The position numbers were made by a program, and so were the translations under genes. Under the pieces are notes generated by a model that saw only the letters and a program-made list of their open reading frames with translations, was not told where the DNA came from and made no database searches. This document shows positions 17,159-25,807 of a DNA stretch of 64,000 nucleotides, piece by piece. This stretch comes from Microbacterium sp. MPKO10 (GTDB lineage Bacteria > Actinomycetota > Actinomycetes > Actinomycetales > Microbacteriaceae), in contig NZ_JAPCHX010000001.1 in the NCBI RefSeq assembly GCF_026107415.2, forward strand, positions 744,001-808,000, read 5' to 3'. Within the stretch, counting starts at the first letter, position 1. Each line of letters opens with the position of its first letter.

Positions 17159-19270
17159 GTGACAGACACCACCCGCACCGCCGCCCGCGACAAGCTTCGC
17201 GCCCTCGTCGGGCGCGACGACGCCGATTTTCACGACGGGCAGTTCGAGGCGATCTCTGCCCTGGTCGACGACCGCGAGCGCACCCTCGTCGTGCAGCGCA
17301 CGGGGTGGGGCAAGTCAGCCGTGTATTTCGTGGCGACTTTGCTTCTTCGGCAGGCGGGTGCCGGCCCGACCCTCTTGGTCTCTCCGCTCCTGGCCCTCAT
17401 GCGCGACCAGATCGCCGCGGCGGCGCGGGCCGGCGTGCGGGCAGCATCCATCAGCTCGGCCAACGCTCATGAGTGGGGCGACGTGCTCGAATCCCTCGAG
17501 AAAGACGAGATCGACGTGCTGCTCGTCTCGCCCGAGAGGCTCAACAACCCGTCGTTCCGCGACGAACAGCTGCCCCAGCTTGTCGACCGCACCGGTCTGC
17601 TCGTCGTCGACGAGGCGCACTGCATCTCGGACTGGGGCCACGACTTCCGCCCCGACTACCGGCGTCTGCGCGAGCTCGTTACACGGATGCCCTCCGGCGT
17701 CCCGGTTCTCGCCACGACGGCGACGGCGAACAAGCGAGTGGTCGTCGATGTCGAAGAGCAGTTGAGCGCCGGGGGCGAACCAGTCACCACCATCAGGGGG
17801 CCGCTCGCACGCCAGTCACTGCGGCTCGGAGTCCTGCAGCTCAGCGACAACGCGGCACGGCTCGCCTGGCTCCTCAGCCACCTCGGCGAACTCTCAGGCA
17901 GCGGCATCATCTACGCCCTCACCGTGTCGGCGGCAGAAGACACCGCACGGCTTCTGCGCGAGGCCGGGCACAACGTCCTTGCGTACACGGGTCGCACCGA
18001 TCCGGGTGAACGCGAGCGTGCAGAAGAGGCGCTCAAAGCCAACGAGGTGAAGGCACTCGTCGCCACCAGTGCTCTGGGCATGGGGTTCGACAAGCCGGAT
18101 CTCGGTTTTGTCGTCCACCTCGGGGCGCCGTCGTCTCCTGTCGCGTACTACCAGCAGGTGGGCCGCGCCGGACGCGCCACAGAACACGCCGATGTGTTGC
18201 TGCTGCCGGGGGAGGAGGATCGCGCGATCTGGCGCTATTTCGCGACAGCATCCATGCCCGATGAGAACGCGGCGATCGCGGTCATTGACGCACTCGAGAA
18301 AACCGATCGGCCCCTGTCGACTCCGGCACTCGAATCGAGAGTCGACCTCAAGCGCAGCGCTCTCGAGCTGCTGCTGAAAGTTCTCGACGTCGACGGTGCG
18401 GTGCGCCGCGTTCAGGGCGGCTGGATATCGACGGGGATGCCGTGGCACTACGACAGCGAGCGGTACGAGCGCATCGCGGCCGAACGAGTCTCCGAGCAGA
18501 ATGCGATGCTGCAGTACGAGGCGGGCGACGAATGCCGCATGGCGTTTCTTCAGCGCCAGCTCGACGACGACACCGCTGCGGCATGCGGCCGATGCGACGT
18601 GTGCGCGGAGGCATGGTACCCGCGGGGCGCCGATGACTCGGCAACGGATGCTGCAACGCAGAGCCTCTCGCGTGCCGGCGTCGTGATCGACCCACGCGCC
18701 CAATGGCCGGCCGGCTCCGATCGCGTCGGCCTTCCGGTTTCCGGGCGCATCGCCGCGGAGCGCCGTCTGCAGCCGGGTCGTGTGCTCACGCGACTCACCG
18801 ACCTGGGGTGGGGCGGCCGGCTGCGTGAGCTGTTCGCCCCGAACGCGTCCGATGCTCCCGTCGACAACGCAATTCTCGATGCCTGCGTCCGCGTGCTCGC
18901 CGAATGGGAGTGGTCCGAGCGTCCCGCCGCGATCGTCGCGATGCCGTCAAGTTCTCATCCCGAGCTCGTCGGCTCTCTCGCGGCGGGGCTGTCGAGAATC
19001 GGCCGCCTGCCTCTGCTCGGCTCTCTCGAGAGCACGTCGCCACCTCAGGCAACGGGCACGACGAACAGCGTGTTCCGTCTTGCTCAGGTGTGGGGGCGTT
19101 TTCGCGTCGGCCCCGCACTTACGAAGGGGTTGGCCGAGCACCAGGGTGCACCGATTCTCCTCGTCGACGATCTCGTCGATAGTCGCTGGACGCTCACCGT
19201 GGCCGGTCAAGCGCTTCTGGACGGCGGTGCCGGTTCCGTTCTGCCGTTCGCGCTCGCCCAGCGCGCCTAA
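17159..19270 (+). CDS. recQ: RecQ-family ATP-dependent DNA helicase with phosphoribosyltransferase-like C-terminus
   Basis: The 703-aa protein has helicase motif I as RTGWGKSAVY (about residues 47-56), motif II as DEAHCISDWGHDFRPDYRRL (about 150), and the motif VI region QVGRAGRA. A RecQ-type zinc cluster follows (ECRMAF, then CGRCDVC at about 476-482). It unwinds DNA 3' to 5' during repair and fork processing. The last 100 residues read like a type I phosphoribosyltransferase, with LLVDDLVDSRWTLTVAGQAL near 667, in place of the usual HRDC domain. GTG 17159 (VTDTTRTAARDKLRALVG) follows a GGTGGGGGA tract; an earlier start at 17147 adds four residues. It converges with the DksA-like gene. Confidence 0.92.
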   Translation: MTDTTRTAARDKLRALVGRDDADFHDGQFEAISALVDDRERTLVVQRTGWGKSAVYFVATLLLRQAGAGPTLLVSPLLALMRDQIAAAARAGVRAASISSANAHEWGDVLESLEKDEIDVLLVSPERLNNPSFRDEQLPQLVDRTGLLVVDEAHCISDWGHDFRPDYRRLRELVTRMPSGVPVLATTATANKRVVVDVEEQLSAGGEPVTTIRGPLARQSLRLGVLQLSDNAARLAWLLSHLGELSGSGIIYALTVSAAEDTARLLREAGHNVLAYTGRTDPGERERAEEALKANEVKALVATSALGMGFDKPDLGFVVHLGAPSSPVAYYQQVGRAGRATEHADVLLLPGEEDRAIWRYFATASMPDENAAIAVIDALEKTDRPLSTPALESRVDLKRSALELLLKVLDVDGAVRRVQGGWISTGMPWHYDSERYERIAAERVSEQNAMLQYEAGDECRMAFLQRQLDDDTAAACGRCDVCAEAWYPRGADDSATDAATQSLSRAGVVIDPRAQWPAGSDRVGLPVSGRIAAERRLQPGRVLTRLTDLGWGGRLRELFAPNASDAPVDNAILDACVRVLAEWEWSERPAAIVAMPSSSHPELVGSLAAGLSRIGRLPLLGSLESTSPPQATGTTNSVFRLAQVWGRFRVGPALTKGLAEHQGAPILLVDDLVDSRWTLTVAGQALLDGGAGSVLPFALAQRA

Positions 19271-19395
19271 GCAGCACACCTAGGCAGCGCGCCTAGCCGC
19301 GGCAGAAAACTTAGCCTCGGCAGCTCAGCCACCGTGGCTCTGTCAGTGGGAGCCGACTCGATCTGCTTAGCCTCAGCAGGTCACGTCAGGTCTGG

Positions 19396-19776
19396 TCAGT
19401 GCGCTTCCGCCTTGCGCGCGCAATCGATGCACAGCGTCGTATATGGGCGCGCCTCAAGCCTCGGTCTGCCGATCGCGTTTCCACACGATTCGCACATCCC
19501 GAACTCATTCTTCTCAATGCGCTCCAGGGCTGCATCAAGCTCGCGCAGCTCGTTCTCACCCTCCGTCTGGAGGCCCGTGAGCTTCGACCATTCGTCCGAC
19601 ATCGTCGGACCCTCGGGGTCGTGCTCGTCGTCGTTGGTGCCCTCGCCGAGTGATTCACGCACCTCGCCGAGCGCCTCGTCATTGGCACGCATCAGATGAA
19701 CCAATTCATCTCTCCGACGATGCAGAACGTCAGAGAAATGCTCCAGGGTTGCGTCGCTCAGTCGTGAAGTGGCCAT
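19396..19776 (-). CDS. DksA/TraR-family C4 zinc-finger protein
   Basis: The 126-aa product has an N-terminal coiled-coil hairpin (residues about 8-45, rich in Arg/Glu/Leu) and a C-terminal zinc finger CESCGNAIGRPRLEARPYTT followed by CIDC (Cys at about 95, 98, 116 and 119). This is the DksA/TraR fold, which enters the RNA polymerase secondary channel and tunes promoter response. In actinobacteria such small paralogues are common and their role in the stringent response is less clear. The true ATG is at 19776; the open frame continues upstream but without a family match. The gene is convergent with recQ. Confidence 0.93.
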   Translation of the reverse strand: MATSRLSDATLEHFSDVLHRRRDELVHLMRANDEALGEVRESLGEGTNDDEHDPEGPTMSDEWSKLTGLQTEGENELRELDAALERIEKNEFGMCESCGNAIGRPRLEARPYTTLCIDCARKAEAH

Positions 19777-19858
19777 AGACCATCGTGACATATGGCGAGC
19801 GAAACCGGCGGGATTTTCGCTACCAGACGACGTCCCGTCACAACGTCGTACGCTGGAT

Positions 19859-20281
19859 ATGCACGGTATCTCCCAGCGAAAGCGAGCAGAAATGAGCGAA
19901 TCCCTCGCCCGCCTGCGCGCTGACGCGCGTCTCGAACTCGACGTTTTGATCGAGCACCACTCTCGTGACGGCGAAGACCCGTGGGAGTTCCTGCAGCATC
20001 TCCCGACCGTCGACCAACTGGTCGTCAGAGCCCTGCGTGACGAGGAGCTCGACCGTACGGGCAAGACAGCCGAGTTTCTGCTCGCCCGCTTGGGCGAACA
20101 GACACAACGACCGGATGCTGCCCGCCTGCGTGCCGAGGCGGACCGCCTTGAGTACACAATCCTCCGCGACATCGCCCACCAGCATCCGGAACTCACCCGT
20201 GCCGTATGGACACTCGCCGGCTCCCTCGACCATGCCCAGATCTCGCCCGCTGAACCCGCGACCAGGCGAGGTGAGGACTGA
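19859..20281 (+). CDS. Hypothetical cytoplasmic protein, about 140 aa
   Basis: I do not recognise the family. The product is helical and charged, with segments LARLRADARLELDVLIEHHS, DPWEFLQHLPTVDQLVVRAL and LRAEADRLEYTILRDIAHQH, and no membrane span. Start candidates are ATG 19859 (MHGISQRKR) and ATG 19892 (MSESLARLRAD). An earlier ATG at 19769 would overlap the divergent DksA-like gene start and is unlikely. It directly precedes the DUF6049-murJ-trxB-trxA run on the same strand (about 70-90 bp gap). Strong third-position GC bias supports coding, and makes the long opposite-strand frame a shadow. Confidence 0.75.
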   Translation: MHGISQRKRAEMSESLARLRADARLELDVLIEHHSRDGEDPWEFLQHLPTVDQLVVRALRDEELDRTGKTAEFLLARLGEQTQRPDAARLRAEADRLEYTILRDIAHQHPELTRAVWTLAGSLDHAQISPAEPATRRGED

Positions 20282-20369
20282 GCCGCTCCGTGTGCGCTCA
20301 GGCAAGGTCACGCCGTCTCCACGTAGAATCGGCTGAGCCCTCGCCCGTCGCGTGGGGCTCGCCAACACT

Positions 20370-22580
20370 ATGACTCCTCCTTCGACTCTCGCGCGTGCGG
20401 CCATCGTCGCTGCCGTCGGCCTGTCGTCTCTGGCCCTGACGCCGGCCTCGTCAGCCGCTGGTTCGTTCGCGATGGCCACGGAGTCGGAGGACGTCGTTGT
20501 TCTCTCCGTCGAACTCCTGGACACCCCTCTTCCGCCCGATGGCGAGATTCGCGCGAGCGTGACAGTCACCAACTCGACTGAGAATTCACTGCCGCCTGGT
20601 CATGTTGTGCTGTCCGCCGGTGATGAGCCGTTTGGTTCCCGCGCGGATCTCAGCACCTTCCTCGACGAGTCATCGCCAGATACCTTTTCGACGACGACCC
20701 TCGACACGCTTGACGTTCCCTCGATCGATTCGAACTCGACCTGGACGAGCACGCCGATCACCGTGACAAGCGACGATCTTGATCTGCCCGACACATTCGG
20801 GGCATATTCCTTCGCAGGCACATATGTGTCAGGCGATGTCACGGCGCAGTCGCGGGACGCTTTCGTCTCTGAGGCAGGCACCGTTCCAGACACTCAGAGG
20901 GTCACGGTCGCCGTACCCATCACTCTTCCCCCGAACGCTGACAGCCTTATCAGCGCTGAGGATCTCGAGGCCTACACGTCGGAGTCCGGGCTTCTCACGC
21001 GCCAACTCGACGGTGTTCTCGGCCATACAGTCGCTCTGGCGATCGATCCGCGCATCATCGCCTCGATTCGGGCGCTCGGGTCAGCGGCGCCGGAAAGTGC
21101 CACGACGTGGCTCACCACACTGGAGAACTCGGGTCACGATATATTCCCCCTGCAGTATGCGGACGCCGACCCGACTGCTCAACTGCAGGCCGGAGCATCT
21201 TCTCTGCAGCAGCCGACGTCGCTGGCGTTCGGCATCGACCCTCAGAACTTCAGCCCGCCAAATGAGGACGAGGCCCCCGAGACCCCCACGCCAACGGACA
21301 CAGACACACCGAGCCCCAATGATCTCGGATCAACACCGAGCCCCACACCCACGGTCGATCCCAACGGAGTGCCCAGCCTCGACGCACTTCTCGACTTTCC
21401 GTACACATTCCCGACAGCTATCTGGCCCGCTGATGACACCGTCACCGCCGGCAACCTGGCTTCATTCGAAGACCTCGGGTACGGCCCTGTCATTCTCGCG
21501 TCATCGAATACCTCCGTCGGCGCGCACACATCGGTGAACGCCCGCACTGCACTTGGTGACACGACCGCCTTCATTGCCGATTCCGCCGCATCTGCGGATC
21601 TTCGACGCGCGGCAACGTCAGCGAGTGAAACGGGGCAAAGCGATGCCATCGCGGCGCTCGAAGCAAAGCTGGCGGTCATGGCCGCGGAGCCAGGAGCGCA
21701 CGATCGCAGCATCCTTCTCACCCTGGATCGCACGTATCCGTCAAGCGCGGAGCGCATGTCCTCGGTGCTTTCATCGCTCGAGTCTGCTCCCGGAGTGAGC
21801 ATCGCTCCGCTCAGTTCCCTCGAGGAATCCGACACGACAGACGTCGCCCTTGTCGACAAGAAGCAGTCGGACGATCGAATTGCGGCCTTCACGCGTCTGA
21901 ACAGCGCCGATGACGACATTGCCTCATTCGCGACGGCATTGGAGGACCCGAGCGTACTCATCGGCCGTCATGACGCCGCGAAGCTCACTGTCTCGTCCAT
22001 CGGATGGCGTTCCGACCTCGATGGCTGGGCGGATGCTGTCACCGAGTTCGAGGAGGGGACGCAGGACGTGCTCTCGTCAGTGACGATCGTGCAATCCAGC
22101 CCGATCTTGATGATCGCCGATCAGATCTCCATCAAGATCTCGGTGCGCAACAGTCTCGACCTTCCCGTGCAGGTCGTGATGAAGGCGTCGCCAGACAACC
22201 CGCGGCTCGCCGTCGAGTCATCGAAGCTTACAGAGATCCCTGCCAAGACGCAGCAGACTGTCGCGATCCCCGTGACGGCTCGACTCGGCAACGGTGACGT
22301 GAATCTGCGTCTCAATCTGTACTCGGCAGATGGTGTCGCTCTCACCGGCAGCTCGACGGTCCCCGTGACGGTGCGCGCCGACTGGGAACGCATCGGCACC
22401 ATCATTCTCATCGGCGCTGTCGTTCTGCTGTTCGTCTTCGGTGTCATTCGCACGGTTCTCCGCCGCCGCCGTGAGCGCACTGACGGCACCGCACCCATCG
22501 ACGAACCGGATGAGGACTCGAGCGACCCGTCGGACGATCACGCCGATGATGAGACGACCAAGGGGCACGACGATGGCTGA
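20370..22580 (+). CDS. DUF6049 family secreted, membrane-anchored protein
   Basis: The 736-aa protein starts with a Sec signal peptide (LARAAIVAAVGLSSLALTPA, cleavage probably after SSAAG). A large extracellular part follows, including a Thr/Pro/Asp-rich linker (ETPTPTDTDTPSPND) near residue 310. It ends in a single membrane segment (TIILIGAVVLLFVFGVIR) with a basic stop-transfer RRRRER and an acidic cytosolic tail. Proteins of this kind sit just before murJ in many actinobacteria, which suggests a cell-envelope role, but no activity is established. ATG 20370 gives the normal signal peptide; GTG 20352 adds six residues. The stop overlaps the murJ start by 8 bp, so translation is likely coupled. 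Confidence 0.88.
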   Translation: MTPPSTLARAAIVAAVGLSSLALTPASSAAGSFAMATESEDVVVLSVELLDTPLPPDGEIRASVTVTNSTENSLPPGHVVLSAGDEPFGSRADLSTFLDESSPDTFSTTTLDTLDVPSIDSNSTWTSTPITVTSDDLDLPDTFGAYSFAGTYVSGDVTAQSRDAFVSEAGTVPDTQRVTVAVPITLPPNADSLISAEDLEAYTSESGLLTRQLDGVLGHTVALAIDPRIIASIRALGSAAPESATTWLTTLENSGHDIFPLQYADADPTAQLQAGASSLQQPTSLAFGIDPQNFSPPNEDEAPETPTPTDTDTPSPNDLGSTPSPTPTVDPNGVPSLDALLDFPYTFPTAIWPADDTVTAGNLASFEDLGYGPVILASSNTSVGAHTSVNARTALGDTTAFIADSAASADLRRAATSASETGQSDAIAALEAKLAVMAAEPGAHDRSILLTLDRTYPSSAERMSSVLSSLESAPGVSIAPLSSLEESDTTDVALVDKKQSDDRIAAFTRLNSADDDIASFATALEDPSVLIGRHDAAKLTVSSIGWRSDLDGWADAVTEFEEGTQDVLSSVTIVQSSPILMIADQISIKISVRNSLDLPVQVVMKASPDNPRLAVESSKLTEIPAKTQQTVAIPVTARLGNGDVNLRLNLYSADGVALTGSSTVPVTVRADWERIGTIILIGAVVLLFVFGVIRTVLRRRRERTDGTAPIDEPDEDSSDPSDDHADDETTKGHDDG

Positions 22581-24213
22581 TCCCGCGCCGAAGGGCCGCG
22601 ATTCGATCGGGCGTGCCAGCCTGTTTCTGGCATCCGGCACCGTTGTTTCACGACTGCTCGGCTTCGCCAAGGCGGTGCTCCTTGCCGCAGCGATCGGCAG
22701 TGTCGGCAGTGTGAGCGCCGACGCGTTCGGCGTCGCGAACGCACTTCCGAATCAGATTTACTCGATCGTTGCCGGGGGAGTGCTCAGCGCAATTCTCGTC
22801 CCCACCATCGTTCGTGCGATCGTTGGCAAAGACCGCGGACAGGCATACATCAACAAGCTTCTGACCGTCGCGCTGGTTCTGCTCATCGCCGTGACGCTCG
22901 TTGTCACTCTTGCGGCGCCGTACATCGTCAATCTCTATCTGTTGAGCGGCGACATCAATCCAGAAGCACGCGCCCTCGCCACGGCGTTCGCATACTGGTG
23001 CATTCCGCAAGTGCTCTTCTACGGCCTCTACTCACTCGTCGGTGAGATTCTCAACGCCCACAAGCTGTTCGGACCATTCACCTGGGCACCGGCGGTCAAC
23101 AACATCATTGCGATGGCGGGCCTCGTCACCTTCATGATGATTTTTGGGGCAGATGCTGCGGGAACACGTCTCGTCAGCGACTGGTCACCGCACATGATCA
23201 TGGTTCTTGCCGGATCCGCCACGCTCGGCATCGCGGCCCAGGCCCTGACGTTGTTTTTCTTCTGGCGCCGCATCGGTCTGTCTTACCGACCCGACTTCCG
23301 GTGGCGCGGCATCGGCCTGCGCGCCACGGGCAAGCTCGCCGGATGGACTTTTGCCTCTCTCCTGCTCACACAGCTGGGCGGCCTCGTTCAGACGAACGTG
23401 GCCATGCTCGCAACGGGGCAGGGTGCGTCGACGTCGGCCCTGCAGAACTCGTGGCTCATCATCATGCTTCCGCACTCCGTCATCGCCGTTTCCGTGGCGA
23501 CGGCGTATTTCACCCGGATGGCCGAGCACGTGCACGCGGGACGGGTTGAGCGCATGAAAGAAGACGTCGCTCGCGCCGCCCGGCAGATTACGCTCCTCGT
23601 CGTGCCAGCTGGTGCCGCCATCGGGGTTGTCGCACTTCCCTTCTCGAGCCTCTTCAACGGCACGTACGCTCAGGCCGGTCAAATGGCGGCGGTCGTTCTT
23701 GCCTACCTGGGAAATCTGCTGCCGTTCACGCTGTTGTTTGTCGTGCAGCGCACGTTCTTCGCTCTCGGAGACACCCGTACGCCTTTTCTCTCCGCCGTCG
23801 TACAGGTAAGCGTGTTCGTTGCCCTCTGTCTGTTCTGCTCGACACTGCCTCCCGAAACGATCGGTGTCGGGCTCGCAGCATCCATTTCGCTTGCCGGCGT
23901 CGTGCAGCTGATCGTCGGCTACCTTTTACTGAGACGCAAGATCGGCGGTCTCGGCGCACGCCCGGTCTTGCTCACCATCGCACGCTTCATTGTCGCCGCG
24001 CTTCCCGCCGCCGCTGTGGGCTGGCTGATCACCTGGCTGCTCGGTGCGACCGTCGACGGGGGTTTCGCCGTCGGATCGGTACTCGGTGCCATCGCAACGA
24101 TGGCTCTCGTCGGTCTCGCCATGGCCGTCGTCTACTTCGGCGTCCTCATAGCGATGCGCACACCCGAGCTCAAGGGCGCGCTCGCCCCGCTGAAGCGCCG
24201 ACTCGGTCGATAG
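22573..24213 (+). CDS. murJ: Lipid II flippase MurJ (MviN family)
   Basis: The 546-aa protein is a polytopic membrane protein of the MOP flippase superfamily, with about 14 helices. It moves lipid II to the outer face of the membrane for peptidoglycan synthesis. Family signatures include SGTVVSRLLGFAKAVLLAAA near residue 20, ADAFGVANALPNQIYSIVAGG and GVLSAILVPTIVR. ATG 22573 lies inside the end of the DUF6049 gene, preceded by AAGGGG; the open frame extends further upstream but that part is antisense-like and not conserved. It lacks the C-terminal pseudokinase extension seen in mycobacterial MviN. It belongs to the DUF6049-murJ envelope operon. Confidence 0.95.
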   Translation: MADPAPKGRDSIGRASLFLASGTVVSRLLGFAKAVLLAAAIGSVGSVSADAFGVANALPNQIYSIVAGGVLSAILVPTIVRAIVGKDRGQAYINKLLTVALVLLIAVTLVVTLAAPYIVNLYLLSGDINPEARALATAFAYWCIPQVLFYGLYSLVGEILNAHKLFGPFTWAPAVNNIIAMAGLVTFMMIFGADAAGTRLVSDWSPHMIMVLAGSATLGIAAQALTLFFFWRRIGLSYRPDFRWRGIGLRATGKLAGWTFASLLLTQLGGLVQTNVAMLATGQGASTSALQNSWLIIMLPHSVIAVSVATAYFTRMAEHVHAGRVERMKEDVARAARQITLLVVPAGAAIGVVALPFSSLFNGTYAQAGQMAAVVLAYLGNLLPFTLLFVVQRTFFALGDTRTPFLSAVVQVSVFVALCLFCSTLPPETIGVGLAASISLAGVVQLIVGYLLLRRKIGGLGARPVLLTIARFIVAALPAAAVGWLITWLLGATVDGGFAVGSVLGAIATMALVGLAMAVVYFGVLIAMRTPELKGALAPLKRRLGR

Positions 24214-24296
24214 GCCATCTGAGAACGCGCGCCCGCACTGATCATGAGATTCCGGATGCTGCGTGCAGCCCGCCTGCAGGTCACGCACATCCGCCC

Positions 24297-24322
24297 GGAA
24301 TAGTTGCTGACTACACTGTGTT
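24297..24322 (+). promoter_or_regulatory. SigR-type promoter upstream of trxB
   Basis: GGAAT (24297-24301), exactly 18 nt, then GTT (24320-24322) matches the actinobacterial SigR/SigH consensus GGAAT-N18/19-GTT. It lies 34-59 bp before the trxB start. The thioredoxin system is a classic SigR target, so induction by disulfide stress is expected. Confidence 0.75.
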
Positions 24323-24355
24323 CTACTCGTCAGAACGACAACGTCAGGAGTCTTG

Positions 24356-25330
24356 GTGCACAACGTCATCATCATCGGGTCCGGTCCCGCTGGCTATACC
24401 GCGGCGATTTACGCGGCGCGCGCAGAGCTTGAGCCGATCGTCATCGCCAGTTCTGTCGAGGCCGGCGGTGAGCTGATGAACACCACGGATGTCGAGAACT
24501 TCCCCGGCTTCCCCGAGGGGATCCTCGGCCCGGACCTCATGGGCAAGATGCAGGCACAGGCCGAGCGTTTCGGCGCGAAGGTCGTGTACGACGATGTCGA
24601 TTCGGTCGACCTCGGCGGCCCGGTCAAAACCGTCAAGACGATGCTTGGCGACACGTATGAGGCACGTTCCGTCATCATCGCAACAGGTTCCGCGTACCGC
24701 AAGATCGGCATCCCCGACGAAGAACGCCTCTCCGGTCGTGGTGTGAGCTGGTGCGCCACGTGCGACGGATTCTTCTTCAAGGGCAAGACGATTGCGGTCG
24801 TCGGCGGTGGCGATTCGGCCATGGAAGAATCGACGTTCCTGACTCGCTTCGCCGAGAAGGTCTATGTCGTGCACCGTCGCGACAGCCTGCGTGCATCGAA
24901 GATCATGCAGGAACGCGCATTCAGCAACCCCAAGATCGAGTTCGTCTGGAACAACGAAGTCGTCGGCATCGACGGAGAGAACGCGGTGACGGGTCTGACC
25001 CTGCGCAGCACACTCGATGGCTCAGAATCGACGCTCGACGTTCAAGGGCTCTTCGTGTCGATCGGAAACGACCCGCGTACGCACCTTGTTCACGGTCAGC
25101 TGGACCTCACAGCCGAGGGAACGATCGCCGTCGAGGGTCGGTCGTCCAAGACGAACATCCCCGGCGTCTTCGCCGCGGGCGACGTCATCGACCCGACCTA
25201 CCGTCAGGCTGCGACGGCAGCGGGCAGCGGAACCGTTGCCGCACTCGACGCCGAGCATTACCTGGCGTCTTTAGCTGAGGCTGGCGAGCCCGACGCCGGC
25301 GCTGATCAGCTCGCCGGGCACGTCGCTTGA
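24356..25330 (+). CDS. trxB: Thioredoxin-disulfide reductase
   Basis: The 324-aa flavoprotein passes electrons from NADPH through FAD and its redox disulfide to thioredoxin. Visible motifs are the FAD-binding GSGPAGYTAAIYAARAELEP at the N-terminus, the redox site WCATCDGFFFKG (Cys about 133 and 136), the NADPH-binding VVGGGDSAMEESTFL, and the C-terminal FAD motif GVFAAGDVIDPTYRQAATAA. GTG 24356 is preferred: AGGAG ends 5 nt before it, while the TTG at 24353 is too close. A SigR-type promoter lies just upstream, and trxA follows 51 bp downstream, forming one redox operon. Confidence 0.97.
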   Translation: MHNVIIIGSGPAGYTAAIYAARAELEPIVIASSVEAGGELMNTTDVENFPGFPEGILGPDLMGKMQAQAERFGAKVVYDDVDSVDLGGPVKTVKTMLGDTYEARSVIIATGSAYRKIGIPDEERLSGRGVSWCATCDGFFFKGKTIAVVGGGDSAMEESTFLTRFAEKVYVVHRRDSLRASKIMQERAFSNPKIEFVWNNEVVGIDGENAVTGLTLRSTLDGSESTLDVQGLFVSIGNDPRTHLVHGQLDLTAEGTIAVEGRSSKTNIPGVFAAGDVIDPTYRQAATAAGSGTVAALDAEHYLASLAEAGEPDAGADQLAGHVA

Positions 25331-25381
25331 CGTCCATTCACTGAGACCCACACAGCACAGACCCACACAGAAGGAGACACA

Positions 25382-25705
25382 ATGACCGCTCGAGACGTAA
25401 CCGAGCAGACTTTCGAGGCAGAGGTCTTGAAGTCTGAAAAGCCCGTTCTCGTTGATTTCTGGGCCGCATGGTGCGGACCGTGCCGCATGGTGTCGCCGAT
25501 TCTTGATGAGATTGCCACCGAGAACAGCGACAAGATCGACATCGTCAAGGTGAACGTCGACGAGAACCCCAACCTCGCGATGCAGTACCAGATCACCTCG
25601 ATCCCCGCCATGAAGGTCTTCAAGGCTGGAGAGGTCTCGACGTCCATCGTCGGAGCCAAGCCGAAGCCTGCTCTTGAAGCCGACCTCGCCGCCTACCTGT
25701 CGTAG
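25382..25705 (+). CDS. trxA: Thioredoxin
   Basis: This 107-aa protein is a standard thioredoxin: the redox-active WCGPC lies at about residues 31-35 within VDFWAAWCGPCRMVSPILDE, and the cis-proline loop reads ITSIPAMKVF. It reduces cytoplasmic disulfides, for example in ribonucleotide reductase and peroxiredoxins, and is recycled by the TrxB encoded just upstream. The ATG at 25382 is preceded by AGAAGGAGA, an ideal ribosome binding site. A strong terminator hairpin begins 13 bp after the stop codon, ending the trxBA operon. Confidence 0.98.
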   Translation: MTARDVTEQTFEAEVLKSEKPVLVDFWAAWCGPCRMVSPILDEIATENSDKIDIVKVNVDENPNLAMQYQITSIPAMKVFKAGEVSTSIVGAKPKPALEADLAAYLS

Positions 25706-25718
25706 CCGACGAGACCTG

Positions 25719-25750
25719 ATCGACCCGTCCGGCATACCGGACGGGTCGAT
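25719..25750 (+). terminator. Rho-independent terminator after trxA
   Basis: A perfect 14-bp stem (25719-25732 with 25737-25750) with a 4-nt CATA loop, followed by a short T-containing tail (TGTCGTT). Confidence 0.88.
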
Positions 25751-25807
25751 TGTCGTTAACCCGGCTTCCGCCCGCCTCGTCCTGCGGAACGCCTCAACGC
25801 GACTACC

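Noticed and set aside
19838-20572. 244-codon minus-strand frame
   Set aside because: Overlaps both the hypothetical gene at 19859 and the signal peptide of the DUF6049 gene, whose codon bias fits the plus strand.
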